DNA of 64,000 nt from Dialister micraerophilus DSM 19965. Lineage in GTDB: Bacteria; Bacillota; Negativicutes; Veillonellales; Dialisteraceae. The stretch lies in contig NZ_GL878519.1 of assembly GCF_000194985.1 (NCBI RefSeq), positions 1,140,282 through 1,204,281 on the forward strand, written 5' to 3'. Below, piece by piece: positions 37,216 through 46,290 of this stretch. The translations under genes and the position numbers were made by a program. A model generated the notes under the pieces. It was not told the DNA's origin and did not search any database. It saw nothing but the letters and a program-made list of their open reading frames with translations. Every line of letters starts with the position of its first letter. The first letter of the stretch is position 1.

Positions 37216-38625
37216 TTAATCATTCCACCAGAAGATACCTTTTTGTTTAGGTAAACATTTTTTATTGAATATAGGAGATTTGATTCCCTTTCGTAATTGT
37301 TCTTCATAATCAGTCAAAGCGGCTTTAACTTGAGGGAATAAAATTAAAAGTGCGGTTACGTTTGTCAGCACCATGAAAGCCATAAATAAGTCGGCTAAAT
37401 TCCAAACTAACGGTAATTCCGCTTCTGCACCGAATAAAATCATTACTGCAATTAAAACTCTGAATAAATAGAGAGGCCATTTTTTATTTGTCAAATGCAT
37501 AATATTTATTTCACCATAGTAGTAATTTCCTATGATGGAGCTGAAAGCAAATAATAAAATAAGAATTGAAATTGCTACTGAAGCGTTAGGTCCGAAATAT
37601 TGTGTGAAATCCCATTGAATCAATTCAATTCCGGTTATTCCTGCAGATGCATAATCTCCGGACAGTAATACGATGAAAGCTGATGCAGAACAAATGAATA
37701 AAGTATCTACATACACACCGAAAGCTTGAACTAAACCCTGAGTAACCGGATGTTTAGTTTCAGCTGAAGCTGCTGCATTTGGAACGGAACCTTCACCGGC
37801 TTCATTTGAGAAAAGTCCGCGCTTGAATCCGGTTAAAACAGCAGCACCCATACCTCCACCGAATGCAGCCTTGTAGTCAAATGCACTTCTGAAAATCAAT
37901 GCAAAAGCGTCAGGTAACGCTTTAATGTTATATATCATAATACCAAGAGCGATAATAATATAAATTCCCGCCATGATAGGTACTATCCATTCAGTAACTT
38001 TTGCAATACGATGCATACCGCCACAAATAACAATCATTGATAAAACGGTAATAACTATACCGACTATCATACGATCAGCACCTAAAGCATTGTTTAATGC
38101 CAATGAAATTGTATTTGACTGAACAGAATTATAAATCATACCATATGTAACTGAAATCAGTATTGCAAAAATTGCGGCCCATAATTTATAACCTAATCCG
38201 TTCTTTAAATAGTAGGCGGGGCCGCCTCTGAAACTGGAATCTTCATCTTCGGCCGGAATTTTATAAATTTGAGCCAATGTACTTTCTACAAATCCTGTAG
38301 CGGAACCTATTACTGCAATAAACCACATCCAAAAGATTGAACCCGGACCACCGGTTGTAATGGCTATTGCAATACCTGCTATATTACCTACACCTACACG
38401 TGATGCAGTACTTATACAAAAAGCTTGGAACGAAGAAACTTTTTTTCCGGAAGTTTTATTTCCGGCAGAATCTATAATAAGATTGAACATCCGTTTAAAA
38501 TGTCTAAGTTGTACGGCTTTTGTTTTGAAAGTAAAATAAAAACCTGCACCGACAAGCAGAATTATGATTACCGAAGACCAAAGGAAATCGTTAATCATAG
38601 TAATAAAGCTGTTTAGAATTTCCAT
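37216..38625 (-). CDS. Sodium:alanine (amino acid) symporter, AGCS family
   Basis: A 469-residue membrane protein with about ten or more predicted helices. Hallmarks of the alanine-or-glycine cation symporter family are VGVGNIAGIAIAITTGGPGSIFWMW, FRGGPAYYLKNGLG and FKRGLFSNEAGEGSVPNAAASA. It takes up alanine or glycine with sodium; the exact substrate is not decided by sequence. AGAGGAGAAG precedes the ATG at 38625. It stands alone between convergent and divergent neighbours. Confidence 0.93.
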   Translation of the reverse strand: MEILNSFITMINDFLWSSVIIILLVGAGFYFTFKTKAVQLRHFKRMFNLIIDSAGNKTSGKKVSSFQAFCISTASRVGVGNIAGIAIAITTGGPGSIFWMWFIAVIGSATGFVESTLAQIYKIPAEDEDSSFRGGPAYYLKNGLGYKLWAAIFAILISVTYGMIYNSVQSNTISLALNNALGADRMIVGIVITVLSMIVICGGMHRIAKVTEWIVPIMAGIYIIIALGIMIYNIKALPDAFALIFRSAFDYKAAFGGGMGAAVLTGFKRGLFSNEAGEGSVPNAAASAETKHPVTQGLVQAFGVYVDTLFICSASAFIVLLSGDYASAGITGIELIQWDFTQYFGPNASVAISILILLFAFSSIIGNYYYGEINIMHLTNKKWPLYLFRVLIAVMILFGAEAELPLVWNLADLFMAFMVLTNVTALLILFPQVKAALTDYEEQLRKGIKSPIFNKKCLPKQKGIFWWND

Positions 38626-39098
38626 ACACTTCTCCTCTTTATATTTACCTTAAACTCACATTATGCTCTATATTTTGAAATAAATGAAACATATTGTTGT
38701 TAAAATTATTTTTATATATTGAATGTTTTTGAATAAGAATTCGGCTTTACGTTATATTAAGTAAAATACATAATATAAATTTAATTTAAATATGTTATTT
38801 ATAATCATATAAAGCTTATAAATATAATAGTATCACGTTTTCAATAATTTTTCAGTAATTTATGCACATGGAAATAAACTTTTAATTTTTATAAAGTTTA
38901 AAACAGACAAATTTGATTATTGTATATGAGAATATTAAATAAAATTTGCAATTAATGTTTTGAAAAATAAAAAATGGAATAATTTACTAAAATATAAAGT
39001 ATTAATAGGTAAATGTTTATTAAAGGGGTAAATTATAAAATAGAAATTTTAAGCATTTATGTAAAAATGTTATAATGTAATCATTTGGAGGTGTAAGC
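38626..39098. other. A/T-rich divergent intergenic region
   Basis: About 470 bases with no gene found on either strand. It carries the divergent start regions of the symporter and the 3D-domain gene. An extended -10 (TGT-TATAAT, 39068-39076) can be read for the + gene. I saw no riboswitch or confident promoter for the reverse gene. Confidence 0.6.
39068..39076 (+). promoter_or_regulatory. Extended -10 element before the 3D-domain gene
   Basis: TGT then TATAAT, 22 bases before the ATG at 39099. The expected start would be just before the GGAGG site, giving a very short leader. No clear -35. Confidence 0.45.
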
Positions 39099-40367
39099 AT
39101 GCGTTTTTTTGCAAGAATTATTCTCTTGATTATGTGTTTAAGTGTATCAGTCAATATATCTGCAAAAACATTAAAGATAGGAATGAAAGGGCAAGAAATA
39201 ACTGCACTTCAAAATTCATTGGTTGCTGCAGGTTATTTAGCGCGAACAGTTGATTCCGAATATGGTTCAACAACTGAGAAGGCCGTATCGTTATTTCAAA
39301 AAGATAAAGGACTTACCATTACCGGAGAGGCTGATGAAAAAACGTTGAAGGCTATAAAAAAAGCTGAAAATAAAGGATACAGAAATGGTGGAGGCATAGT
39401 ATACGCAAAAGGTAATCTTGGAATCGAAGTGGAAAAATGGCAAAAAGTTTTATATGAGTCGGGATGTTTGAATGGAGATGTTGACGGAATATACGGCACA
39501 GAAACTTTCAACGCTGTAGAGCTGTTTCAAAAAAATAATGATATTCCGGTATCAGGTGCTATTGATGAAATGACACTTAGTGCTTTGGAAAAGCGAAAAG
39601 AAAAAATAGATTTGGCGAGAAAAAATAATAATATTTATTTATATACATCAGGTGATGTAGGTAAAGATATAGAAAATATTCAAACGAAATTACAAGAATA
39701 TGGTTATTTGGACGGAGACATCGACGGTATATACGGTAATGATACAGAAACCGCGGTCAAAAAGCTTCAAGAAAAAAGCGGATTGGCAATATCGGGCAGT
39801 ATTGACGAAGAAACGATGAGAGAACTTTTAAATACAAAAAATGTATATGATAAAAGTTTACATAAAAAATATATAATGATAGGTGACAGCGGTACCGATG
39901 TAGGTGAATTACAAAATAAATTGATTTTACATGGATATAATCCGGGAATTGCCGACGGTTTTTTCGGTAATGATACAGAAACCGCAGTAAAGTTATTTCA
40001 AAAAGATAATAATTTGGAAGTAACTGGAATAGCAGACAGTGTTGTAATAAAAAAATTAAAAAAAGCACCATACTTTAAAGGAGAATATAAAAAGAAAATT
40101 CATATGCAATCTACCGCATACACACCGTTAGACGGTGACGGTAACGGAAAAACCAGTATGGGAGCATATGCGGGCAAAGGTCATGCAGCTGTAGATCCTT
40201 CAGTAATACCTTTAGGAAGTACAGTTTTTATAGAAGGATACGGATATGCGGTTTGCGATGATATAGGCGGAAGCATAAAAGGAAACATAATAGATGTAGG
40301 AGTAGATACTTTAAATCAAGCATATCAATGGGGATATAAAGAAGATGTTTTAGTATACGTAATTTAA
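39099..40367 (+). CDS. Secreted peptidoglycan-binding protein with C-terminal 3D domain
   Basis: A 422-residue exported protein. A signal peptide (about 1-22, FFARIILLIMCLSVSVNISA) is followed by four PG_binding_1 type repeats (about 25-85, 100-165, 183-243 and 258-320), each with the LQ..L...GY...DG.YG..T..AV..FQ pattern, and a C-terminal 3D domain (about 335-422, AYTPLDGDG ... CDDIGG ... IIDVGVD) with the conserved aspartates of MltA-like/resuscitation-type lytic enzymes. It probably cleaves or remodels cell wall; activity is inferred. The repeats share local DNA similarity (GGTAATGATACAGAAACCGC occurs twice). Confidence 0.9.
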   Translation: MRFFARIILLIMCLSVSVNISAKTLKIGMKGQEITALQNSLVAAGYLARTVDSEYGSTTEKAVSLFQKDKGLTITGEADEKTLKAIKKAENKGYRNGGGIVYAKGNLGIEVEKWQKVLYESGCLNGDVDGIYGTETFNAVELFQKNNDIPVSGAIDEMTLSALEKRKEKIDLARKNNNIYLYTSGDVGKDIENIQTKLQEYGYLDGDIDGIYGNDTETAVKKLQEKSGLAISGSIDEETMRELLNTKNVYDKSLHKKYIMIGDSGTDVGELQNKLILHGYNPGIADGFFGNDTETAVKLFQKDNNLEVTGIADSVVIKKLKKAPYFKGEYKKKIHMQSTAYTPLDGDGNGKTSMGAYAGKGHAAVDPSVIPLGSTVFIEGYGYAVCDDIGGSIKGNIIDVGVDTLNQAYQWGYKEDVLVYVI

Positions 40368-40369
40368 TG

Positions 40370-40391
40370 AAACGGCAGTTATTGCCGTTTT
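40370..40391 (+). terminator. Terminator after the 3D-domain gene
   Basis: AAACGGCA (40370-40377) pairs with TGCCGTTT (40383-40390); T tail is short. Confidence 0.65.
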
Positions 40392-40485
40392 ATATTGAGT
40401 TTAAGTTGTAATTAATGTATAATTTTCTGTTGTAACTGAGAATTAATTTATGTTGAAAAATAAGTATATAGAAAGCAGGATGGTT

Positions 40486-41868
40486 ATGAAAGAAATGACA
40501 GCCGTAATTTTGGCAGCAGGGCAGGGCACAAGAATGAAATCCGACTATCCGAAAGTACTACATAGTGTTTGCGGTGTGCCTATGGTTAAACAAGTTATTA
40601 GAGTGGCAACTGAATCCGGATTTAAAAAATGTGTTGTTATAACAGGTTTTAAAGAAAAATATGTACGTGAAACAGTAGGAAATATTGTTACTTTTGTACA
40701 TCAAGAAAAGCAACTCGGTACAGCACATGCAGTTATGCAAGCTGTTCCGGAGTTCAAAGATGATAAAGACGGATATATTTTGGTAGTGTGCGGAGATACG
40801 CCGTTATTAAAGGTGGAAACAGTAAAAAAAATATTGAACACTTGCGTAGAAAACAATGCCGCAGCGACAGTTCTAACGGCTATTGTAGATAATCCTTTCG
40901 GATACGGAAGAATTATTCGTGATAAAAATGGAAATATGAAATCTATTGTAGAACAAAAAGACGGAACACCCGAAGAGTTGAAAATTAAAGAAATAAATAC
41001 CGGAACATATATTTTTCACGTAGAAACTTTTTTGGAAGCATTGTCTAAAGTAAGTAATGAAAATGCACAAAACGAATATTATTTGACAGATGTATTTGAA
41101 ATAATGATATCTGAAGGCAAAAAAGTAATACCTGTAATAACAGATCAAGAAGAAACTTTAGGTGTAAATACACGTCAGCAATTATCACAAGCGGAAAAAA
41201 TTTTGAGATTAAGAAAATTGGATGAGTTGATGACTCAAGGTGTGACTGTTATTGATGCAGAAAACACATATGTAGAGCAAGACGTAAAGGTAGGAAGAGA
41301 TACAATAATTTATCCGGGAACAATATTGCAAGGAAGTACGGAAATCGGAGAAAAATGTATAATAGGACCTGAAACTCAATTGAAAAATGTTAAATGCGGA
41401 AATAATTGCAATTTAAATAGAGTGTACGCAATAGATTCGGAAATAGGAAATGATAATAATATAGGACCGTTTGTACATATAAGACCCGGAACTGAAATAG
41501 AAAATAATGTAAAACTGGGTAATTTTGTAGAAGTAAAAAATTCCACGATAAAAAGCGGAACCAAGTTACCGCATTTGATTTACTGCGGAGATGCGGATTT
41601 GGGTGAAAATGTAAATTTCGGCTGTGGAACCGTGACAGTTAATTTTGACGGAAAAGAAAAACATAGAACTGTTGTTGAAGATCATGCATTTATAGGCTGT
41701 AATACGAATTTAGTTGCACCTGTTCGTGTAGGTAAACGTGCATTTACGGCAGCGGGTTCTACTATTACCGAGGATGTTCCTGAAAATTCACTTGCTATTG
41801 CACGTCAACGTCAAAAAAATATTAAAAATTGGGTGAAAAAAGGAACTTATAAAGATGATTTGAAGTAA
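40486..41868 (+). CDS. glmU: Bifunctional N-acetylglucosamine-1-phosphate uridyltransferase / glucosamine-1-phosphate acetyltransferase
   Basis: Makes UDP-GlcNAc for peptidoglycan and envelope glycans. The 460-residue protein has the N-terminal pyrophosphorylase LAAGQGTRMKS (about 9-19) and QLGTAHAV, and a C-terminal left-handed beta-helix acetyltransferase with hexapeptides (IGPFVHIRPGTEI, CGTVTVNFDG) and the conserved NFVEVKNS. ATG at 40486 with AGCAGGA 5 bases before it gives the family length; in-frame starts from 40450 give a longer tail without better support. Confidence 0.95.
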   Translation: MKEMTAVILAAGQGTRMKSDYPKVLHSVCGVPMVKQVIRVATESGFKKCVVITGFKEKYVRETVGNIVTFVHQEKQLGTAHAVMQAVPEFKDDKDGYILVVCGDTPLLKVETVKKILNTCVENNAAATVLTAIVDNPFGYGRIIRDKNGNMKSIVEQKDGTPEELKIKEINTGTYIFHVETFLEALSKVSNENAQNEYYLTDVFEIMISEGKKVIPVITDQEETLGVNTRQQLSQAEKILRLRKLDELMTQGVTVIDAENTYVEQDVKVGRDTIIYPGTILQGSTEIGEKCIIGPETQLKNVKCGNNCNLNRVYAIDSEIGNDNNIGPFVHIRPGTEIENNVKLGNFVEVKNSTIKSGTKLPHLIYCGDADLGENVNFGCGTVTVNFDGKEKHRTVVEDHAFIGCNTNLVAPVRVGKRAFTAAGSTITEDVPENSLAIARQRQKNIKNWVKKGTYKDDLK

Positions 41869-42023
41869 AAAAATAAAAAAAATCAAAAATCTGTAATTTT
41901 GTAATAAAAAATGTTATAAAAACGGTCGATTTTGTTATATAATAAAAGCGATACAACAAAGTATACTGTTTTATACAAATCCGAAATATATTCTAATATC
42001 TAGGGAAAAGGAGCGACCCAACA

Positions 42024-42977
42024 ATGGAAATGGAAGATACGTCAAAACTGAAGATTTTTACCGGTAATTCACACCCGGCACTTGCAAAAGAAATTTCAGA
42101 TTATATCGGAGTACCGTTAGGTAAAGCTATATGCGGAAGATTTAATAACGGCGAAATTCAAATTATGATTAATGAAAGTGTAAGAGGTAAAGATTGTTTT
42201 ATTATCCAACCTACCGGTGCACCTGTTAATGATAATTTGATGGAAATATTAATAATGGTAGACGCTTTAAAACGTGCATCCGCTCGTCATATTACCGTGG
42301 TTGTTCCATATTATGGATATGCAAGACAAGATAGAAAAACAAGAGGAAGAGAACCAATCAGCTCCAAATTGGTTGCAGATTTATTGACAGTAGCCGGTGT
42401 TACACGTGTGGTTACAATGGATTTGCATGCAGGACAAATCCAAGGATTTTTCAATATGCCGGTAGATCATATGTTGTCATCTTCACTTCTTGCAGATTAT
42501 GTAAAATCAAAAAAACTTGAAAATCTTACAATTGTGTCTCCTGATTTGGGTGGAGTTACACGTGCAAGAGAATTGGCGGATCGTGTAGGAGCTCCGATTG
42601 CAATTATAGAAAAAAGAAGACCTGAACCCGGTGTGGCGAAAGTAATGAATATTATAGGTGAAGTAAAAGACAGAAACTGCTTTGTAGTAGATGACATTGT
42701 AGATACTGCAGGTTCTCTGTGTGAAGGTGCAAATGCACTTATGGAATATGGTGCAAGAGGTGTGTATGCAGCTGTTTGTCATCCGGTACTTACAGATCCG
42801 GCAATAGAACGTATAAAAGCATCTGCAATTAAAGAACTTGTTGTAACAAATTCATTGCCGATAGAAAAATACAAAATGATTGATAAGATGACCGTTCTTT
42901 CTATAGCACCTATTTTAGGAGAAGCTATTTTACGTATTTTCCACGATGCATCCGTGAGTCAGATGTTTGATAAATAA
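42024..42977 (+). CDS. prs: Ribose-phosphate pyrophosphokinase
   Basis: Makes PRPP from ribose-5-phosphate and ATP for nucleotide, histidine and NAD pathways. The 317-residue protein has FNNGEIQIMINESVRGKD, the flexible-loop region YGYARQDRKTRGREPI and the PRPP-binding VVDDIVDTAGSLC. A TATAAT is at 41938-41943. ATG at 42024 is preceded by AAAGGAGCG. It is followed after one base by pth. Confidence 0.97.
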   Translation: MEMEDTSKLKIFTGNSHPALAKEISDYIGVPLGKAICGRFNNGEIQIMINESVRGKDCFIIQPTGAPVNDNLMEILIMVDALKRASARHITVVVPYYGYARQDRKTRGREPISSKLVADLLTVAGVTRVVTMDLHAGQIQGFFNMPVDHMLSSSLLADYVKSKKLENLTIVSPDLGGVTRARELADRVGAPIAIIEKRRPEPGVAKVMNIIGEVKDRNCFVVDDIVDTAGSLCEGANALMEYGARGVYAAVCHPVLTDPAIERIKASAIKELVVTNSLPIEKYKMIDKMTVLSIAPILGEAILRIFHDASVSQMFDK

Positions 42978-42978
42978 A

Positions 42979-43551
42979 ATGAAATTGATTGTAGGTTTAG
43001 GAAATCCGGGAAAAGAGTATGAAAAAACTCGTCATAATATAGGGTTCGATGTATTGGAACTTTTTTCACATAGAAATAAATTAAGTTTGTGGAAGAATTT
43101 CATGAATTCTGAAATTGTAACTGTAATGAATAACGGTGAGAAAATTATTTTTGCAAAACCTCAAACATATATGAATAACAGTGGGGAATCGATAGGAGAT
43201 ATTGCAAAATACTATAAAATTGAACCTGAAGATATATGGGTTATTTGTGATGATTTGGATTTACCTGTAGGGAAAGTCAGAATTCGCAAAAAAGGGTCTG
43301 CAGGCGGACACAACGGATTGAAATCAATAATGGCACATTTACAATCTGAAAATTTTTGCAGATTTAGGGTAGGAATAGGACATCCTAAAAACGGACATAC
43401 CGTAATTGAACATGTTCTCGGAAGGCCATATGGAGAAGATATAAAGAAAATAGAAGAAGCTGAAGAAAAAGTAGCTGAATCTATAGAATTTGCTTTAAAA
43501 GAAAATATTGATAAAGCAATGAATTATTTCAATGATAAAAAAAATAAATAA
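42979..43551 (+). CDS. pth: Peptidyl-tRNA hydrolase
   Basis: A 190-residue enzyme that releases peptides from stalled peptidyl-tRNA. It begins KLIVGLGNPGKEYEKTRHNIGF with the catalytic His, and carries AKPQTYMNNSGESI and GSAGGHNGLKSI. ATG at 42979 is two bases after the prs stop codon, with no strong site, so it is probably translated by coupling to prs. Confidence 0.96.
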   Translation: MKLIVGLGNPGKEYEKTRHNIGFDVLELFSHRNKLSLWKNFMNSEIVTVMNNGEKIIFAKPQTYMNNSGESIGDIAKYYKIEPEDIWVICDDLDLPVGKVRIRKKGSAGGHNGLKSIMAHLQSENFCRFRVGIGHPKNGHTVIEHVLGRPYGEDIKKIEEAEEKVAESIEFALKENIDKAMNYFNDKKNK

Positions 43552-43568
43552 TAAGTGTAATGTAAATG

Positions 43569-43602
43569 AAAGGTTGTTTATTGCAAAAGCGATGCAACCT
43601 TT
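43569..43602 (+). terminator. Possible terminator after pth
   Basis: AAAGGTTG (43569-43576) pairs with CAACCTTT (43595-43602) around an 18-base loop; T tail is short. Confidence 0.5.
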
Positions 43603-43626
43603 TATTACGGGAATTTTGGAGGAAAT

Positions 43627-44301
43627 ATGGGCGGTAAACTTATCGTACTGGAAGGGATAGACGGAAGCGGTAAAGCGACACAATCTGAATTGCTCGCCGA
43701 AGCTTTGAAAAAAAACAATAAAAGTGTTATTCAAGTAACATTTCCTGATTACGAAAGTCAATCATCATCTTTGGTGAAAATGTATTTAAACGGAAATTTC
43801 GGAACAGCACCCGAAGATGTAAATCCGTATGCCGCTTCAATGTTTTATGCTGTAGACAGATTTGCCTCTTATAAAATGAAATGGAAAAAATTTTATGAAC
43901 AGGGCGGAATTGTAATTGCAGATAGATATACTACAAGTAATATGGTTCATCAAATGACAAAATATGATAATGAAGATGAACGTGAAAAATTCCTAAAGTG
44001 GTTGGAAGAAACGGAATATAAAATATTGGGATTACCGACTCCGGATATGGTTATTTTGCTTGATGTGCCTCTTGAAATATCGGAAAAACTTGTAAAAGAG
44101 AGAGCTTTAAGCGGTGGGAATATGGATATACATGAAAAGCATTTAGACTATTTACATAAGTGTTATGATTCATATCAATGGCTTTGTAAAAGATACAATT
44201 GGGAAAAAATTTCATGTACAAATAAAAAAGAGTTAAAGAAAGTTGAGGAAATTGCAGAAGAAATTTATAAAACGGTAAACGGAAAAATTCTTGCAATGTA
44301 A
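43627..44301 (+). CDS. tmk: Thymidylate kinase
   Basis: Phosphorylates dTMP to dTDP. The 224-residue protein has a P-loop variant GIDGSGKATQS near residue 9, the DR(F/Y) type region ADRYTTSNMVHQ and the kinase P-loop partner DVPLEISEKLVKERAL. The KATQ form of the P-loop (instead of the common KTTQ) is known from clostridial thymidylate kinases. GGAGGAA precedes the ATG. The FMN riboswitch starts 28 bases downstream. Confidence 0.9.
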   Translation: MGGKLIVLEGIDGSGKATQSELLAEALKKNNKSVIQVTFPDYESQSSSLVKMYLNGNFGTAPEDVNPYAASMFYAVDRFASYKMKWKKFYEQGGIVIADRYTTSNMVHQMTKYDNEDEREKFLKWLEETEYKILGLPTPDMVILLDVPLEISEKLVKERALSGGNMDIHEKHLDYLHKCYDSYQWLCKRYNWEKISCTNKKELKKVEEIAEEIYKTVNGKILAM

Positions 44302-44328
44302 TTTAAAAACTTATATAATTAAATATGA

Positions 44329-44444
44329 TTCTTCAGGGCAGGGTGAAATTCCCGACCGGTGGTAAAGCCCACGAACCGAAAGGTAGATTCGGTGAAATTC
44401 CGAAGCCGACAGTAAAACATGACAGTCTGGATGAAAGAAGAATG
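44329..44444 (+). ncRNA. RFN: FMN riboswitch (RFN element)
   Basis: The conserved RFN blocks are present: CAGGGCAGGGTGAAATTCCC, GACCGGTGGTA, AGCCCACGA, ATTCCGAAGCCGACAGTA and GACAGTCTGGATGAAAGAAG. FMN binding is expected to favour the downstream terminator and shut off ribD-E-BA-H. Position and genes match the known riboflavin class. Confidence 0.97.
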
Positions 44445-44460
44445 TTTTTTGTGTGTTATG

Positions 44461-44487
44461 CCTCCCTGAAGAAGGGAGGTTTTTTTG
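44461..44487 (+). terminator. Riboswitch terminator carrying the ribD ribosome-binding site
   Basis: CCTCCC (44461-44466) pairs with GGGAGG (44474-44479), loop TGAAGAA, followed by T7. The 3' arm GAAGGGAGG is also the probable Shine-Dalgarno of ribD, whose TTG start (44485) lies in the T run. Confidence 0.88.
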
Positions 44488-45621
44488 TTTATAAATGAAG
44501 ATGAAAAATGGATGTCACATGCATTGGATTTGGCAAAGCACGGATATTGGTATACGGAAACAAATCCCTTGGTAGGTGCGGTTCTGGTAAAAAACGGAAA
44601 AGTTGTAGGAGAAGGTTGGCACAAAAAGTATGGAGACGTGCATGCTGAAGTAAATGCTTTTAAAAATTGCAAAGAAAATACGGAACATGCAACTTTATAT
44701 GTCACACTTGAACCTTGTTGTCATTACGGAAAAACACCTCCATGTTTGAATCTTGTTCTTCAAAAAAAAGTTAAGCGAGTAGTAATAGCAATGAAAGATC
44801 CGAATCCGTTGGTTTCAGGTAAAAGTATAAAAATATTAAAAGAAAACGGTATTCAAGTAATTGTAGGTGTGTTGGAAAATGAAGCGGTAAAGCTTAATGA
44901 AATTTTTATTAAATACATAACCGAACATAAACCTTTCGTTTTATATAAAGCTGCAATGTCGATTGACGGAAAAATTTCTTGCTATACAGGCGATTCTAAA
45001 TGGATATCATCAGAAACATCAAGAAATGATGTGCATTACTTACGAAATAAATATAAGGCTATTATGGTCGGCGCAGGTACTATAAAAAAAGATAATCCTT
45101 CTTTGACGTCAAGATTTTATATAATTAATAAAAAAAACGGTGAAAAAGAATTGATGAAAAATCAACGCAATCCGATACGTATTATAGTTGACGGTAAATT
45201 ATCTTCACCGATAGATTCCAAAGTTTTTCAAGATGGTGGAAAAACTGTTGTACTAACAACTTCATATGCAGATAAGAAAAATGTGGAAAAATTTAAAAAT
45301 AAGGGAATTGAACTTATATATTCAAACTTAGGGAATGACGGCAAAGTAGATTTAAATAAATCATTGGAAATACTTGCACGAAAAGGCATAAACAGTATAT
45401 TGCTGGAAGGTGGAGCCGAGACTGCAGCGGAAGCATTTAATCAAAAGATTGTAGATAAATTGCGAATATACATAGCTCCGATTATAATAGGCGGAAAAAC
45501 ATCTCCATCAATTATAGGAGGATCCGGAGTAAGTAAAATTTCAGATGCAATAAAACTTAAAAATATAAGTATAAATAATTTAAATGAAGATACAATTTTT
45601 GAAGCATATACAAATTGGTAA
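44485..45621 (+). CDS. ribD: Bifunctional diaminohydroxyphosphoribosylaminopyrimidine deaminase / 5-amino-6-(5-phosphoribosylamino)uracil reductase
   Basis: The 378-residue enzyme does the second and third steps of riboflavin synthesis. The N-terminal deaminase has zinc ligands in HAEVNAF and PCCHYGKTPPC; the C-terminal reductase has the SIDGKIS and ILLEGGAETAAEAF segments. The start is TTG at 44485, which places MSHALDLA at the usual distance; no ATG in frame lies before 44512. GAAGGGAGG is the only good site. First gene of the rib operon. Confidence 0.95.
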   Translation: MFINEDEKWMSHALDLAKHGYWYTETNPLVGAVLVKNGKVVGEGWHKKYGDVHAEVNAFKNCKENTEHATLYVTLEPCCHYGKTPPCLNLVLQKKVKRVVIAMKDPNPLVSGKSIKILKENGIQVIVGVLENEAVKLNEIFIKYITEHKPFVLYKAAMSIDGKISCYTGDSKWISSETSRNDVHYLRNKYKAIMVGAGTIKKDNPSLTSRFYIINKKNGEKELMKNQRNPIRIIVDGKLSSPIDSKVFQDGGKTVVLTTSYADKKNVEKFKNKGIELIYSNLGNDGKVDLNKSLEILARKGINSILLEGGAETAAEAFNQKIVDKLRIYIAPIIIGGKTSPSIIGGSGVSKISDAIKLKNISINNLNEDTIFEAYTNW

Positions 45622-45642
45622 AAATTAATTAAAGGATGCAAA

Positions 45643-46290
45643 ATGTTTACAGGAATTATAGAAGAAATAGGAAAAGTGGAAAATATCATAAAAAATACTC
45701 ATTCCTTCAAGTTGATTGTAAAATGTAAAAAAGTAATTCAAGATGTAAGTGTTGGAGACAGTATTGCAGTAAACGGAGCGTGCTTAACGGTAACCGAATT
45801 CGGAGAAAATTCGTTTTCTGCAGATGTAACTTCGGAAACAATGAGAAGGACTGCGTTTTCATTATTACAAATCGGAACGGAAGTGAATTTGGAAAGAGCA
45901 TTATCATTTAAAGGACGTTTGGGCGGACATATTGTATTGGGACATGTAGATTGCTGCGGTAAAATTATATCCGAACGTAAAGATGAAAATGCAGTACATA
46001 TAAAAATTGAAACGGAAGAAAAGTGGTTTAAATATATAATTGAAAAAGGCTCAATAGCTGTAGACGGTATAAGTCTTACGATTTCAGAAAAAAGCGGAAA
46101 AACATTTATTGTAACAATTATTCCTCATACGGGGATTAAAACAACTTTATTAAACAAAAAAGTTGGTGATATGGTAAATCTTGAATGCGATTATCTGGGT
46201 AAATTTGTAGAACAACTGATAAACAAAAGCAATGAAAAATTGACGATGAAAGATCTCGAACTTGTAAGGGGGAAACGTTATGGGATATAA
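45643..46290 (+). CDS. ribE: Riboflavin synthase alpha chain
   Basis: A 215-residue trimeric enzyme that dismutates two lumazines to riboflavin. It begins [12 protein letters not shown] and has the duplicated lumazine-binding halves ([14 protein letters not shown] and later [14 protein letters not shown]). It overlaps ribBA by 11 bases. Confidence 0.96.
   Translation: MFTGIIEEIGKVENIIKNTHSFKLIVKCKKVIQDVSVGDSIAVNGACLTVTEFGENSFSADVTSETMRRTAFSLLQIGTEVNLERALSFKGRLGGHIVLGHVDCCGKIISERKDENAVHIKIETEEKWFKYIIEKGSIAVDGISLTISEKSGKTFIVTIIPHTGIKTTLLNKKVGDMVNLECDYLGKFVEQLINKSNEKLTMKDLELVRGKRYGI

Noticed and set aside
38626-39098. Glycine or other riboswitch before the symporter
   Set aside because: No conserved motif seen on the reverse strand; region is simple A/T-rich sequence.
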